Shown piece after piece: positions 1 to 10,500 of a DNA stretch of 37,242 bases. The notes beneath the pieces are model-generated. The model did no database searches. It saw only the letters and a program-made list of their open reading frames with translations, and was not told where the DNA came from. The stretch is taken from contig BFEA01000376.1 in NCBI GenBank assembly GCA_003427395.1, positions 710,732 to 747,973 of the forward strand, given 5' to 3'. This DNA comes from Chara braunii (taxonomy: Eukaryota > Streptophyta > Charophyceae > Charales > Characeae). The number at the start of each line of letters is the position of its first letter. Position 1 is the stretch's first letter. Position numbers and translations under genes: made by a program.

Positions 1-44
<44 letters not shown>
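1..44. repeat. (GA)n microsatellite
   Basis: An uninterrupted AG dinucleotide run opens the window and passes into a short G run. Five similar GA tracts of more than 20 bp occur across the window. Confidence 0.97.
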
Positions 45-48
<4 letters not shown>

Positions 49-66
49 GGGGGGACTGTGCCAAGC

Positions 67-84
67 TGTCCATTATGCGACTCT
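67..84. repeat. target-site duplication, 3' side of LINE
   Basis: TGTCCATTATGCGACTCT abuts the T-run (poly(A) on the minus strand) that ends the LINE. It matches positions 2201-2218 at 16 of 18 bases, the first 11 exactly. This is the expected footprint of target-primed reverse transcription. Confidence 0.65.
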
Positions 85-2200
85 TTTTTTTTTTTTTTTT
101 GTTGGAAAAAGCCCTCCTGTGCTAGGGGTGCTGATAAGAGCAGACACCACTAGCACCTGGGGGGGTGCTCCATCTATTGGTGGGGAGCAACACCTGCTGG
201 AAAACGGGTCCAGCGTCCCTTGTACAGAATAAAAATGTCGAGAATCAGGGACCGCCTGCCAGCATTGATTGCTCTGGAGTCCAGAGGATTAACTGAGCAG
301 GGGAGTGAACCTCTTCGCCCTGTTACAGGCGCCAAATACCCACTTTTGCACCCAAGTTCCTCCCTTCCCCCGCTCTCCTTGTCCCCAGTCATACGGTACC
401 CGGAGTTCATTCCACAGCGTTCTGCATTCTTCTGCCTTGGTCCTTCCGGCCTGTGATCCGCTGATGTTGAGAGGTAGTTCCTCCTTTCTTTTCCGCCCTT
501 TCCCCTCTGCCCCACCCCATTTATTGCTGTTTGAGGGTGCCTCTGCAGTACCGCCTCTTCAGTCTGTCTCCAGCTGCCAGATCATACCTGTTCCCCTAGC
601 GGCTAGCTTTCACCCAATGCCCATCATCCCGTGGGCCCCTCTGCTCCATACCATTGCATTTCAACCATTGCCAGTCGGTGGGGCGGGAATGGATCCAGAA
701 GTTCTGTGGGTGGTCGCAGCGGGATGTCCTGGCCCACCTTAGTCCAGTCCTTGAAACAAATATAGTAGTCCCTTTTGAATTCCGCCTGATTGTCCTTCTG
801 TGCGAGCCTGCCCCCCCATTGGACGGATGCTATCCAGCCCCCGTTCACACTGCCCAACCATTCCCCTGAGAATTGATGAATGGCCTGTGTTATGTCTTTC
901 ACTGTATGGAACAGATCTAGTTGGTTCTTAACTGTATGCCATTGGACCGTAAGTTCTTGTTGAATGTATTGTTTTATCATCTCTGTTGCCTCTTCCCCTG
1001 CTATGCAGACCCCCTCGATGTCGTGGATACAATGCTTTCTCCAGAGGGACCACATGACCGCTCTCCTCCCCAGCCTAAACATATTGTATTCAAAGATATT
1101 GTCGGTGGGGGAGGTCCATGTCTCGCATAATATGGCCCTTCAATCCCAAGGCCAGACGGACTTAGTGCCCAGAAGTGTCCAGATCCTGTCCCACCAACGC
1201 CATGTGAGAACAGCCCCCGGACACTGCATGAATATATGTTCTATGGTTTCCGGGATTCTGCAGGAGGGGAAGGCCGAGTGACACGACTTGCACCATGGCA
1301 GTGCCCTTCCTTTCTGTTCCAGGTATGTGCGATCTATGAGCTAGTCGTTGGTGGGCAGGCAGCGGTGTTCTATCTGCTACTGTAGTGAAGCCATCCTTGC
1401 TGGTCTAGATCGTGTGGTAGTGAACCATCGGATGGGGCGCATCTCCTCTGATCCCAAATTCAGATGGGATTTCCAGCGAGCTTTCACCTTTTCTTTAAGG
1501 TTCACTTTTGGTCGCAGCGGTCGATAAGTGGCCTTCACGGTTAGGGAGTATAGCTTTTTATTCTCCCCCGACCTGTATTTTCGTGGGGGGGGCCATTGCC
1601 ATTCCGCCGGGTCCAGTGGGAGCTCTGCCACGGGGTTGTCTGGTTGGTATGCGATCCGCACCTCCTTGTCCCGCAGTACTCGAATCCTGTGCAGGTCGGT
1701 GTTTCTCCACCATCTCGTCACGTCTGGAGCGTACCGGGTGAGTATATTATCCCTATCCATGTGGAAGAGATTGACCAGAGATTCGCCTGACCGTACCTCC
1801 ACCACGTTACCTACGCTGGCTGGCTCCCCTGGGGCTGCTACCCAGTCTCCTTCTGCCAATCGCGACCCTTTTCGCAGAATGCGCACCTAGTTCAGGGGGA
1901 TGGCAAATATCAGCGATTCAATATGTTCCTCCACTTTATGACAGTACTTTAGTGTAGACCTTAGTTGTTGTGCAGATTTCCAATCTCCTTTCTCTGTATC
2001 CCATGTTCTTTATTCGGATTATTCCTCTTTTAACCCAGCTGCTCCACAGTGTACTTGAACTACGATACACCCTACTATACTGGTTCGTTATTCTCCGGTT
2101 CCCAAACAAAGGTTGGCGTGCCACCTCATCCCACGTGGACGGCGGGGGTTTATCAGGTAACGAGAGTCTGCGCCAGGCTTTCAAGATGCGGGCCCAGAAG
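85..2200 (-). mobile_element. 5'-truncated L1-type LINE, minus strand
   Basis: This is the 3' part of a non-LTR retrotransposon. On the minus strand it runs from about 2200 down to a 17-T run at 84-100, which is its poly(A) tail. Its translated product holds the region downstream of the reverse transcriptase: an F-W-A-R-I-L-K-A-W-R segment, then a basic/aromatic stretch, then a zf-RVT-like cysteine/histidine motif near 1195-1315. Matching direct repeats at 67-84 and 2201-2218 bracket the element, so I place its limits there. The endonuclease and the reverse transcriptase core are missing, as is common for 5'-truncated insertions. In-frame stops separate the coding blocks, so this copy cannot make protein. 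The stretch from about 100 to 620 shows no domain and is probably the 3' untranslated region. Confidence 0.8.
1150..2200 (-). pseudogene. LINE ORF2 C-terminal remnant with zf-RVT-like motif
   Basis: Reading the minus strand from 2200, open blocks lie at 2200-1936 and 1886-1377, then a further block ends in a stop near 1157. The last block contains W-C-K-S-C, then about 16 residues, then E-T-I-E-H-I-F-M-Q-C-P, then several tryptophans. This C-x2-C ... H-x4-C pattern is that of the zf-RVT domain at the end of plant LINE ORF2 proteins. Stops between blocks (1887-1935 and 1320-1376) show it is decayed. A further open stretch at 1082-624 follows the stop; I do not recognise a domain in it. Confidence 0.75.
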
Positions 2201-2218
2201 TGTCCATTATGTGAGTCT
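2201..2218. repeat. target-site duplication, 5' side of LINE
   Basis: TGTCCATTATGTGAGTCT repeats positions 67-84 with two mismatches and marks the 5' truncation point of the minus-strand LINE. Confidence 0.65.
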
Positions 2219-2885
2219 GACACGTGCTACTTCGTTTCTTTGCCTTTTGCCTTCCTGGAAATGTTCCAAGATGCACGCTCGACATTATGGCTCTCATGTC
2301 AATGCTACTCCCGACAAGTCCCCCACCCGAAGAGCAACTGCCAAGCTGATTGAATGCTGATTGTTTCATTCATACAATGCAAAACATGCTTAACATCAGC
2401 GGCACTCCTATAGTTGGAGGCGCCTTCCAACAACTTCCCCGGGCCAATCATCACTGACATCATCGGAGCCCACCAAACTGAGACTCACTCACACGCGCAT
2501 GCACTTGCACACATAGCGTCCAAAATCAAGTAGGCACGGGGCATACATGCAAGATCGCGTCACAAACATATCCATAGAACACAGCAAACAAAGTCTGATC
2601 TGAATCTTTACCAAAAACATCAACGGGACAACGGACTGGATTTTCTCAGAAAAGTCCAGAGTTCTTGCACAGCACAAAACAAAAACAATGCTGCGAAGGT
2701 AACGGCTCCCCAAACAAAACATGCAAAGATAAAGAAAAAAGAATGTTCGGTGGTATTCCTTGCTATTTTCTTGCACGCGGGTTTTCGTCTGCTCTCAGGC
2801 TCTTCTTTTTCTTATTGTGAAAGAAGCGGCATATGATAGGGCAGTTCCTTATGCTTTTTCTTTCTTTTGTGGTTTTTTCTTTTTC
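2219..2885. other. intergenic, no gene seen
   Basis: Short open frames only, none with a recognisable domain. The right part is T-rich on the plus strand (2800-2890). This stretch separates the LINE from the gypsy remnant. Confidence 0.5.
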
Positions 2886-2886
2886 T

Positions 2887-2912
2887 GTTTTTGCGGGTGA
2901 AGCCGCAACAGG
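2887..2912. repeat. dispersed hairpin motif, copy 1
   Basis: TTGCGG (2891-2896) and CCGCAA (2903-2908) form a 6-bp perfect hairpin with a 6-base loop, after a T-rich run and followed by CAGGT. The same block recurs at 15591-15615. Here it lies exactly where the gypsy integrase homology stops. Confidence 0.6.
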
Positions 2913-2916
2913 TCAT

Positions 2917-3240
2917 CTAGTCTCTATAACTAACTTTGTTCGTGCCTCAGAAGGCAAAGGAACAAAAACTGCATACTTGCTGAAACGATCAACTATACCC
3001 ATGACTTGGTTCTTGCCATGCGTACTCTTGACCCCAACATCCATAAATCAATGGACATAGACTCTCCAGGACCTGAAGGAATAGGCAAGGGTTTGAAAAG
3101 ACCCAATGGGGCTCACGTCGTAGTTTTGTTGTGCTGACACACTTTACAACTGCGGTCATACTCTATGCAGTCAGCTTTCATGCCAAACCAAGTCTGCCTA
3201 CGTGTCAGCTTGGCGACTGTTTTTTGCCAACCGAAGTGTC
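2917..3240 (-). pseudogene. Ty3/gypsy integrase fragment
   Basis: Translation of the minus strand gives C-K-V-C-Q-H-N-K (second half of the HHCC zinc finger), a stop, then S-M-S-I-D-L-W, whose aspartate matches the first D of the DDE core. After a frameshift near 3045 it reads G-K-N-Q-V-M-G-I-V-D-R-F-S-K-Y-A, where V-D-R-F-S-K is a hallmark of gypsy integrases. The homology ends at about 2917, so the second half of the catalytic core is lost. Confidence 0.85.
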
Positions 3241-3890
3241 CTTTTCGTATCGTGACATTCCCTTAGGTTCAGACTTCGGATCTCTTTCACTAGTGGGGAT
3301 GTACAACCGATCTACGACGTTTGTCGTCTCAAACAGTAACCCGTTTGTGGTGCGATAATCAGGTTCACTTGCTTGATCTTCCCTTACTCTCTTGAGGAGT
3401 CCACTATAGATAGGGTCTTGAGCATACACATCTCTAGCTTTTTGTTGTAAGTCAGTCTCTATGTCCAGATAGTCGGCTCTTCTACTCAGGGCATCTGCAA
3501 CTACGTTGTACTTCCCTTTAACGGGTCTGAGCTCAAAGTCGAACTGGTCTATCTCTGCTGCCCACCTAGTAAGCTTAGGTGTCATCTTGGCCTGTCTCTT
3601 CAACCACTTAAGTGTCTCGTGGTTAGAATAGACTTTGAAGTGCCTCCCAAGCAAGTAGTGTCTCCAGTTGTCTAACGCTTGCTTGGGAGCGTAGAGTTCT
3701 TTCTCATAAGTCGAAGCTGCTGCCTTCTCGAAAGGCAATCTAGCAGACATGAATTCTATGGGTATATACCCGTTGCCATTATCTTGCTATAAAACAACAC
3801 CAATCCGGTACCGACTTGCATCAGTAGTAACGACAAAGGGTAGGGATGGATCAACTACCTTGAGGACTGGGTACTCTATCAAAGCCTGAT
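3241..3890 (-). pseudogene. Ty3/gypsy RNase H domain and linker
   Basis: The minus strand encodes V-T-T-D-A-S (first catalytic aspartate, near 3820), then Y-E-K-E-L-Y-A (glutamate), then Y-S-N-H-E-T-L-K-W-L. Canonical gypsy enzymes have T-D-H-x-x-L in the last motif; this copy has N in place of the D. V-A-D-A-L-S-R-R near 3480 is the typical end of the domain. A stop interrupts it near 3790. The final part, with R-L-Y-I-P, leads into the integrase zinc finger. Confidence 0.9.
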
Positions 3891-4965
3891 TCAATTTTTT
3901 AGGGCAGACGTGCAATCTTGGTCCCACTTCCAGATTGCTTCTTTCTTTATCAGTCTGCAAAGGGGAGCAGTGATAGCGGAGAAGTTTCTAACGAACTTTC
4001 TGTAATAGTTGGCCAATCCTATGAACGATCGCAATTTTGTCAGCATACGAGGAGTTGGCGAGTCTCTAATCGTTGCGATCTTGTTGCCCTCAGGTTTTAT
4101 GCTATCACCATCTAAGACGTGCCCCAAGTACAAGATTTCGGTTTTGGCCCACTCACGCTTCTTCGCGTTGATCTTGAAATTTGCCTAACGCAACTTCTCC
4201 AAGATCTGCCTCAGATGAGCTTCATGCTCCTGGAGGGTCTTACTGAAAATCAAAATATCATCTAAATAAACGACTATGAATCTGTCTGTCACGACCTAAA
4301 CAAAGCGTTCATACAGTGCTGGAACGTGGCTGGTGCGTTGGTTAGTCCGAAGGGCATAACAATGAACTCGTAGTGCCCATATCTAGCTGAACGCTGTCTT
4401 GTACATGATCATCCGGATGAACCTCAATCTGGTGGTACCCAGACTTTAAATCTATCTTTGTGAAGTACTTGCAACCCTGCACCCAATCAAGCAGATCATT
4501 TATCCGGGGATGTGGTTTTGCATTCTTGATCGTAACTGCGTTCAGACCCCTATAGTCAATACACATTCTCAATTCTCCCTCCTCCTTGGGGGGAAAGAGA
4601 ATAGGCGCTCCAAATGGAGATGAACTGGGCCTAATCCAACCCTTTGAGGAACTCGTCTAGTTGCTTGCGCAGCTCCTCTTAGGAGACATTCTATGGACTG
4701 CTCCCTTGGAAGTTCTACTGCCAGGCTCTATCTCAATGCGATGCTGGATAGGATGCTGAACTACTCCTGAAGGAGGTTCTGGCAAATCTGCGCACTCTTC
4801 CAGGAGCTGGGCAATTACAGGGTTGGTAGCTTCCTCTTTTTTAGGCTCAGTGACTGGCCTAACATAGGCTACAAAAACCTGCTCTTTTAACTGCTCCTTG
4901 ACTAAGAGCGGATAAGCAGGAGCACTGAGACAGCAGTGTGCCAAGGAGTTATCTACTCCAGACAC
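3891..4965 (-). pseudogene. Ty3/gypsy reverse transcriptase
   Basis: From 4965 downward the minus strand shows the pre-RT linker (E-I-E-P-G-S-R-T-S-K-G-A), then S-S-P-F-G-A-P-I, R-M-C-I-D-Y-R-G-L-N, F-T-K-I-D-L-K-S-G-Y-H-Q-I, then the catalytic Y-L-D-D-I-L at 4257-4268, Y-L-G-H-V-L and finally F-I-G-L-A-N-Y-Y-R-K-F-V. All RT palm and thumb signatures are present, but several frameshifts and stops (for example near 4190 and 4300) split the frame. Confidence 0.92.
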
Positions 4966-5700
4966 ATGGAACAGGCGGGCTTTCTTTACACCAGTGAAGG
5001 ACTAGGGAGCCTACACTCGTGCTCTCGCTATGCAATGTGGCCCCTGCTGCCTCTCCCCTTGTTCATACACACACACACTCACTCTAGGATCACCCTGGAT
5101 GTCCCCCCCGCCCCCCCCACACACACCATACACATACACACTCCCTATGACTATCCTACAGGCAGCTATGGCTGCCGTCTTCCTCTCTCCGACTAACTAG
5201 CAGCTATAGCTGCGTCTTCCTCCTCTTAGCCCTCTTCCTCTTCGGGCACCTGCAGACCTTCGTACACAACACACTCAGACAGCACTTCCGGACAGCTCAC
5301 GGGCAGAATGAATGAATGGCTTGACGCTGCCTCTTTATTTATACTTCGGATCGTCGTTGGTCTGCCCTTGGACCCTAGGCCCGGGGTATGCACAGTCCCG
5401 CGTGGTACTTGCTGACTTGACAAAGTGCGACCTGGGACTGGATACCGCTGACTACGGCAGGTAGGACTGGGACTGCTCCTTGCTGACTGTAGTAGGACTG
5501 CCCCTCGTTGACTCAGCCGCTGACTGACCCCTAGGACTCACGAAAGGCTACCTCCGGAACTTCCAGAAGGCCTTGGACTTGGCCTTTCGGAGCTACAACT
5601 ACTATGACCTATGCTGACCCTATGACAGCTAAAACAAGGACCTATGGTTCAAGACCTGACGACCGCACTATATGCTACAGCTGAATGTACGACTTTCAGA
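4966..5700. other. low-complexity intergenic stretch
   Basis: CA-rich and C-rich runs lie at 5065-5130. A near-repeat of GCAGCTATGGCTGC occurs at about 5161 and 5201. From 5400 to 5560 there are many GGACTG and GCTGACT words. It could be LTR or leader sequence of the adjacent gypsy remnant, but no terminal repeat pair was found. No gene recognised. Confidence 0.4.
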
Positions 5701-7432
5701 ACACAGGTCACGGGTTCAAACACACACGGGTCAAAGGGTACTGTACATGGGTAAGGAGGAGATCTAGGGATCGAGCCCTGGGTACTGCATCTGCTACCGA
5801 ATAGGTGAAAACCGTTTCACTTTTTTTGGTATTGTGTTGCCTGCACCTGAGAAGCTGCACGCACTCTTTGGTTTGTCTTAGGCACACACAAAACTGCCCC
5901 AGCAGCAGCTTATTTCGTGATAGGCAAAGGAGGAAGCAAGTTCTCATGTTTTTCTATTGTGACAAGCATCCCTTTTGCCTTTCACCATGGAAGAATACCA
6001 AACATCCAGTTTTCCTCCTCCGTCAACTTCGAGTCGGAGCGTAGGTCCAGCTCTCTTTGAACACTGTTTGCTGTGCTCAATGTCAATGTGTTAATATTTT
6101 GTGGTCTTCGTTTATTCGACTTTATTGTCTTTAAAATTGAGCTGCATAAACCAGAAACCCTCGGAGTCTCCCTTTTGTTCTTGGGTATTTGTGCATGCCT
6201 TCTGGCATAACCAACTATTGATAATCACAAGCTCCCCTTGCAAGACTGTGCATGATCAACTGAGCCCTGCCTGGTTTGATTTAAGCAAATGGGATGTCAA
6301 ATCTCCGACCTCTCTTTCTGTTAAGGCTGAAATGTCTGGCCAGTTTTCCGCTCGCCTGAGGAAAGGGTCTTGGCCACCCCTTTGTCGTTGGATTGGAGCT
6401 CGATACCAAGGGAAAAAAAAGAACGAATGTACAGCAAAATGCAGAGGAGGTGAACTGGTTAGGTTGGCGGTTTGATGACCGGAGCCAAACCTCTACCTGC
6501 TCATCACCTGTACCCCACTGATAACACTACCCTGATCAGACTACCCACCCAGACCCGTATTCACCTGTAAAAGTTGGATATGGCAGGTATGGCCACAGCC
6601 ACCCATCTGTGGCCACCCATCAGGAACCTCTTTAAAATGGGGGGCGCAAGGGGGTCCTAGTGTGCATCGCTCATGGAAGGGCAAATGGAGATTGCTGTGG
6701 CCCTTGCAAGTGTGAAAGGGAAGAGGTAGAGATAGTGTCAAGTGCTGTACGCAGTGGTATGGAGAAAAAGTGAGTGAAGGGGCTTGGGAGGGCGCTGCAG
6801 AGATTCACTTGTCGTACACGTGTTTATAAAATATTTGGAAGTGTTAAAATAATCAATAAAAACTTATTAAGAAGACAGCTGATGTCATTGCAGGTAGGCA
6901 AATTAGGTTTTGCCTAGTATATATTGTCAAACAGATGTATAATCATATGGGTAGAACCATAGTCATGCAAAAAAAAAAAAGGGAAACAAAAATTAAAGGT
7001 TAGAACTGTAGTATAATAAGTATATATATTTATAGAGGTAGAACCATAGTCTCATGAAATAGCTGGCAGCAATAGTTTCTTGTAGCTTTTCCCTCACTTC
7101 ATGGACCATCTTGTCCTTTTTTCTCCCTGCTGCAGGAGGTCGAGTAGTGCAGGGTCTGTGGAAAAGGGAAGTAGAGCAGTCAATGCGGAGGTCCAGGTGT
7201 CCTTCACAAGCTGTCATCTTCTTCCCAGGCTCTTACGAATCACGTCTTTATGTTGAGTTTTGCTGGGGTGTCTGCATGAACTAGGAAACCTGCGACTGAA
7301 AGCACTCTCCAAAGAATTCTCGGACAGAGGATGGAAGGTCTTTTTGGCAGGATTTGGCAGTGTTAAGTCATGGGGAGAGGCTGGAATTTGGCCTCTATTA
7401 ATTGGACATGAAATGTGTTGTCTTGTCACTAG
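5701..7432. other. region upstream of the AM1-like exons, no exon assigned
   Basis: The 5' end of the AM1-like gene should lie here or farther left, but I could not match any conserved N-terminal block. A weak start candidate is ATG at 5987, in context CACCATGG with a possible donor near 6037. The part at 6830-7070 is AT-rich. The frame of the first secure exon stays open leftward to about 7260, so the exon could begin earlier than 7433. Confidence 0.35.
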
Positions 7433-7551
7433 GTATAAAGCTGCACAAGTGAAACTGGTTGAGATAATGCATGAGAAGGGTGCAGGGCCTGGAAATCCCA
7501 TTTTGCGTCCAGCTCTGAGGGAGGAAGCTCGAAGGCATATTGGTGACACAG
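7433..7551 (+). CDS. AM1/SWI1-like exon A
   Basis: The exon encodes RYKAAQVKLVEIM and ILRPALREEARRHIGDT. It follows a CACTAG acceptor (7431-7432); the first base completes an arginine codon. The downstream donor is CAG|GCGAGT, a GC rather than GT donor. This is fixed by the protein: ending at 7551 and joining to 8238 restores I-G-D-T-G-L-L-D-H, invariant in plant homologues. The frame is also open to the left, so the 5' boundary is less certain than the 3' one. Confidence 0.88.
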
Positions 7552-10500
7552 GCGAGTTATTTTCATCGAAGCCCTTGAGGTCCTCATAAAACCATTCTCG
7601 TTCTGTTTGTACCTTGAAATCTTACCCTTGGAAACTTTACACTACACAGACTGACACATGCTCATTAAGAGCTGTGCTTAAACTACGTGCATGACACAGC
7701 ATGTGGTTTCTCAAGTGCTGTGTACTTGGGCGATCTCCGCTCTGTTAGCGCTCAAGTGCTGTGTACTTGGGCGATCTCCGCTCTGTTAGCTCTCAAGTGC
7801 TGTGTACTTCTGCAAACTCCGCTTTGTTAGCTGTCGAGTGTGCTTAAGCCACCAGTTCACCCAAGCCTAACTTGTCGAAGCTACTTCCAAGGTTGGCGAG
7901 CCTGCAACTGTGCCTTTCCAACGTGGCCTGCCGCTTTGGCTACAGGCCCAGGCCTGAATTGAAATGCTCTTACCGTGTATACCAGCAAGAGACCACTACT
8001 TAGCTTTGTGTGAACAGGTAGGCTGTGTCTGTTCTGTAAATATGTTAACAGTTAGAATCACTATGATTTGGGGCTATGTGGGACTGGGCTCTAGAAACAG
8101 ACTGAACTATTCCTGCTGACAAGTGCACGTCATGCAGTGCAGCTGGGCTGGTGGTTGCTTGTCGATGAAATCTTTGTGATGGCTTTTGTTTAGTCACTGT
8201 CATATGATTGATTCCTACATTGCCTTGTGTCCAACAGGCCTGCTGGACCATTTGCTGAAGCACATGACGGATACAGTTGTGGGCAATGGAAAGGAGCGCT
8301 TTAGACGCAGGCACAACTCAGAAGGAGCTATGGAGTACTGGCTGGAAGACGCACAGCTTCAGGACCTTCGTCGCTCTGCAGGCATGGACTTGACACATCC
8401 AGCATATCCGCTCCCAGGCGGCGGAGTGTGGGGCATTGGAGGGGGTGTTGTGGGAGGTGTTTCAAAAGGAATGTCGGAGGACGAGACACGGGAGTTCACA
8501 TGGCTTAAGGAGAATATGAAAGCCTTGCAGAGGTTGCTGAACTTCTTTTCCTTTTGACCACTCATACTCACTTCCCTCTTACTTGTTCATTGCACGTGCT
8601 GCTCCAATCTAGCTTGTGTTTGTTTGGCCTTAGCATAACTGATGATACTGCGTGACCTTTGGATACAAATGACAATTTTGTCCGCATTGCATGTGAATGA
8701 TGCCCATTTGTTTTGTCCACATTGCATGTGAATGATGCCCATTTGTTGGTGTTAAAGGAAGGATTCATGTTGTTGAAGGTGTTGTTGGACGACTTCCAGT
8801 GGCAGCATGCATTGTTTCATTAAACCACAAGTACATGGCCCCAGTCTTGCAGTCCGAAACTTGTCGCCACAAGAAAACGAGGCCGAAACGTCAAACGCTG
8901 GGCCCGCCATTTTAAATTCGATCGGCGGTGGCGTATTCATTTCGCACCTCCAGAATTTGAGGTGTCAGGCCTGCGACCCAGGTGCCCATGTACTGGTGCT
9001 TTAAAGGCGTTGTTGGGTGCCCACCCTTGGAGTGCCTCTAAAAAATATTAAAACTGGAAAAATGCTAAGAACAGGGAATGGCATGTGGATAGGACCAAGG
9101 GGTCAAAAGTGCACTCTCTACAAAACCTTTCATGCAATGTGATTGTTTCACAAGACGTTTCACAACATTCCCGTTTTCCTGTAGGACTACGAGTGTCTTT
9201 ATGGTTGCTGTTGTAATTCAGGCAACCCGCCCAGGCGGCTGCGCCTTTGAAAAGGCCTCCCACATTTGAGTGTCAATACCAAGGGTGAGGAAGGTTAGCA
9301 TGATGAAGGTGAGTACTTCTTGTGGGGGGGAGGTGCTTTTGCAAGTGAGCACCAATCAATGGGATCCGGGAAGAGGGGGGTGGAGGGGGAGCTGTAATAG
9401 TTTGCACAAGGATTGCGAATATGTTTCGGAAGGTTCAGGGGCGGGCTACATCTGAAGAAAAGAACAGGGGTGAGGGGGGGGGGCGCGAAAAACAGTGTGT
9501 GTTTCGTGTCCAGACTCATCTGGACCATTCAAACCAGAACCAACCTATGAGAAAAACTGCCATTAGACTCTGTCTGGTCCAGTCCAGTATTCCAGACGTC
9601 CCGATGTCCAGACGCTTTTCGCCCATGCATCTGGGCAAATGTCCAAATTGCCCAGCTTTCCGTGCACCAGCACAACTGGTGCGGCTGGCACAGCTACGGA
9701 GGCCCCACCTACAGGAAAGTATTGAGAATGTACTATGTGAAAACGAGGGAACTCTACTCCTTTAACTGCTGAGAGAGAGAGAGAGAGCTTGTGGGATGGG
9801 TCTGGTCCAGTCCAGTATTCCAGACGTCCCGATGTCCAGACGCTTTTCGCCCATGCATCTGGGTAAATGTCCAAATTGCCCAGCTTTCTGTGCACCAGCA
9901 CAACTGGTGCGGCTGGCACAGCTACTGAGGCGCCACCTACAGGAAAGTATTGAGAACGTACTATGTGAAAACGAGGGAACTCTACTCCTTTAACTGCTGA
10001 GAGAGAGAGAGAGAGCTTGTGGGATGGGTATGGCCTGTCTGATCGCTTGTGGATGCCGCGACCACCCAGCAAGGGTATTGTTAGAAATGGTGATGGTGGG
10101 CTGAGCTTGCTGGGGGCAGAGGACCCTCGACGCGGGAGGTGTCACACTGTCATTCGAAGTTCAAGCACCCTTTGGCAGAGGGCTAGCATGGTGTTGCGGT
10201 TCTTCCTCTTGAGTCTCATGACTCTGCAGAAGGCCAGCAGTGCGAGTGTTTGGCTTGTTTGGATGCTCATAGCAGTCCCTGGAAACTTGGGGACATTCCA
10301 GTCCCTGGCTGATGGGTGTGAGTGGCCCTGAAAATAGCCTCCGACAGCTGCATAAATAACAAGCTGCTTTCAATTGAGATTGGACTATGTTGTGGCTGTC
10401 TCCATGCTTTGTTAGCCACAGTATCAAAATCTGACCTCTATCAGCCGTATTCAGATGACTAGACGTGGGACTCTGTGGATGCTTGTCCCCCTCTTGACTG

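Larger units (their letters stand above)
2917..4965 (-). mobile_element. decayed Ty3/gypsy LTR retrotransposon, pol region
   Basis: On the minus strand, reading down from 4965, the order is reverse transcriptase, RNase H, then integrase: the Ty3/gypsy order. Ty1/copia would place integrase first. Frameshifts and stops separate the blocks, so the copy is dead. No protease, gag, primer-binding site or LTR pair could be identified on either side; the integrase ends abruptly at the hairpin motif near 2912. Plant Ty3/gypsy pol is usually over 3 kb, so this is a partial copy. Confidence 0.92.

Noticed and set aside
5700-5785. GGGTTCAAAC and GGGATCGAGCCC as possible tRNA T-arms
   Set aside because: No A-box or acceptor stem at the right distance; no cloverleaf can be drawn.
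7260-7432. Leftward extension of AM1 exon A as one continuous exon
   Set aside because: The frame is open, but the encoded residues match nothing in the family, and a CACTAG acceptor lies just before the conserved R-Y. The possibility is kept only as a note.
8868-8905. AAAACGAGGCCGAAACGTC, reminiscent of degenerate Penelope-type hammerheads
   Set aside because: The GAAACGTC half is suggestive but the CTGATGA half is missing.
9796-9993. 65-codon open frame present in both units of the 228-bp duplication
   Set aside because: The frame is duplicated only because the DNA is. No domain, and it ends in the GA tract.
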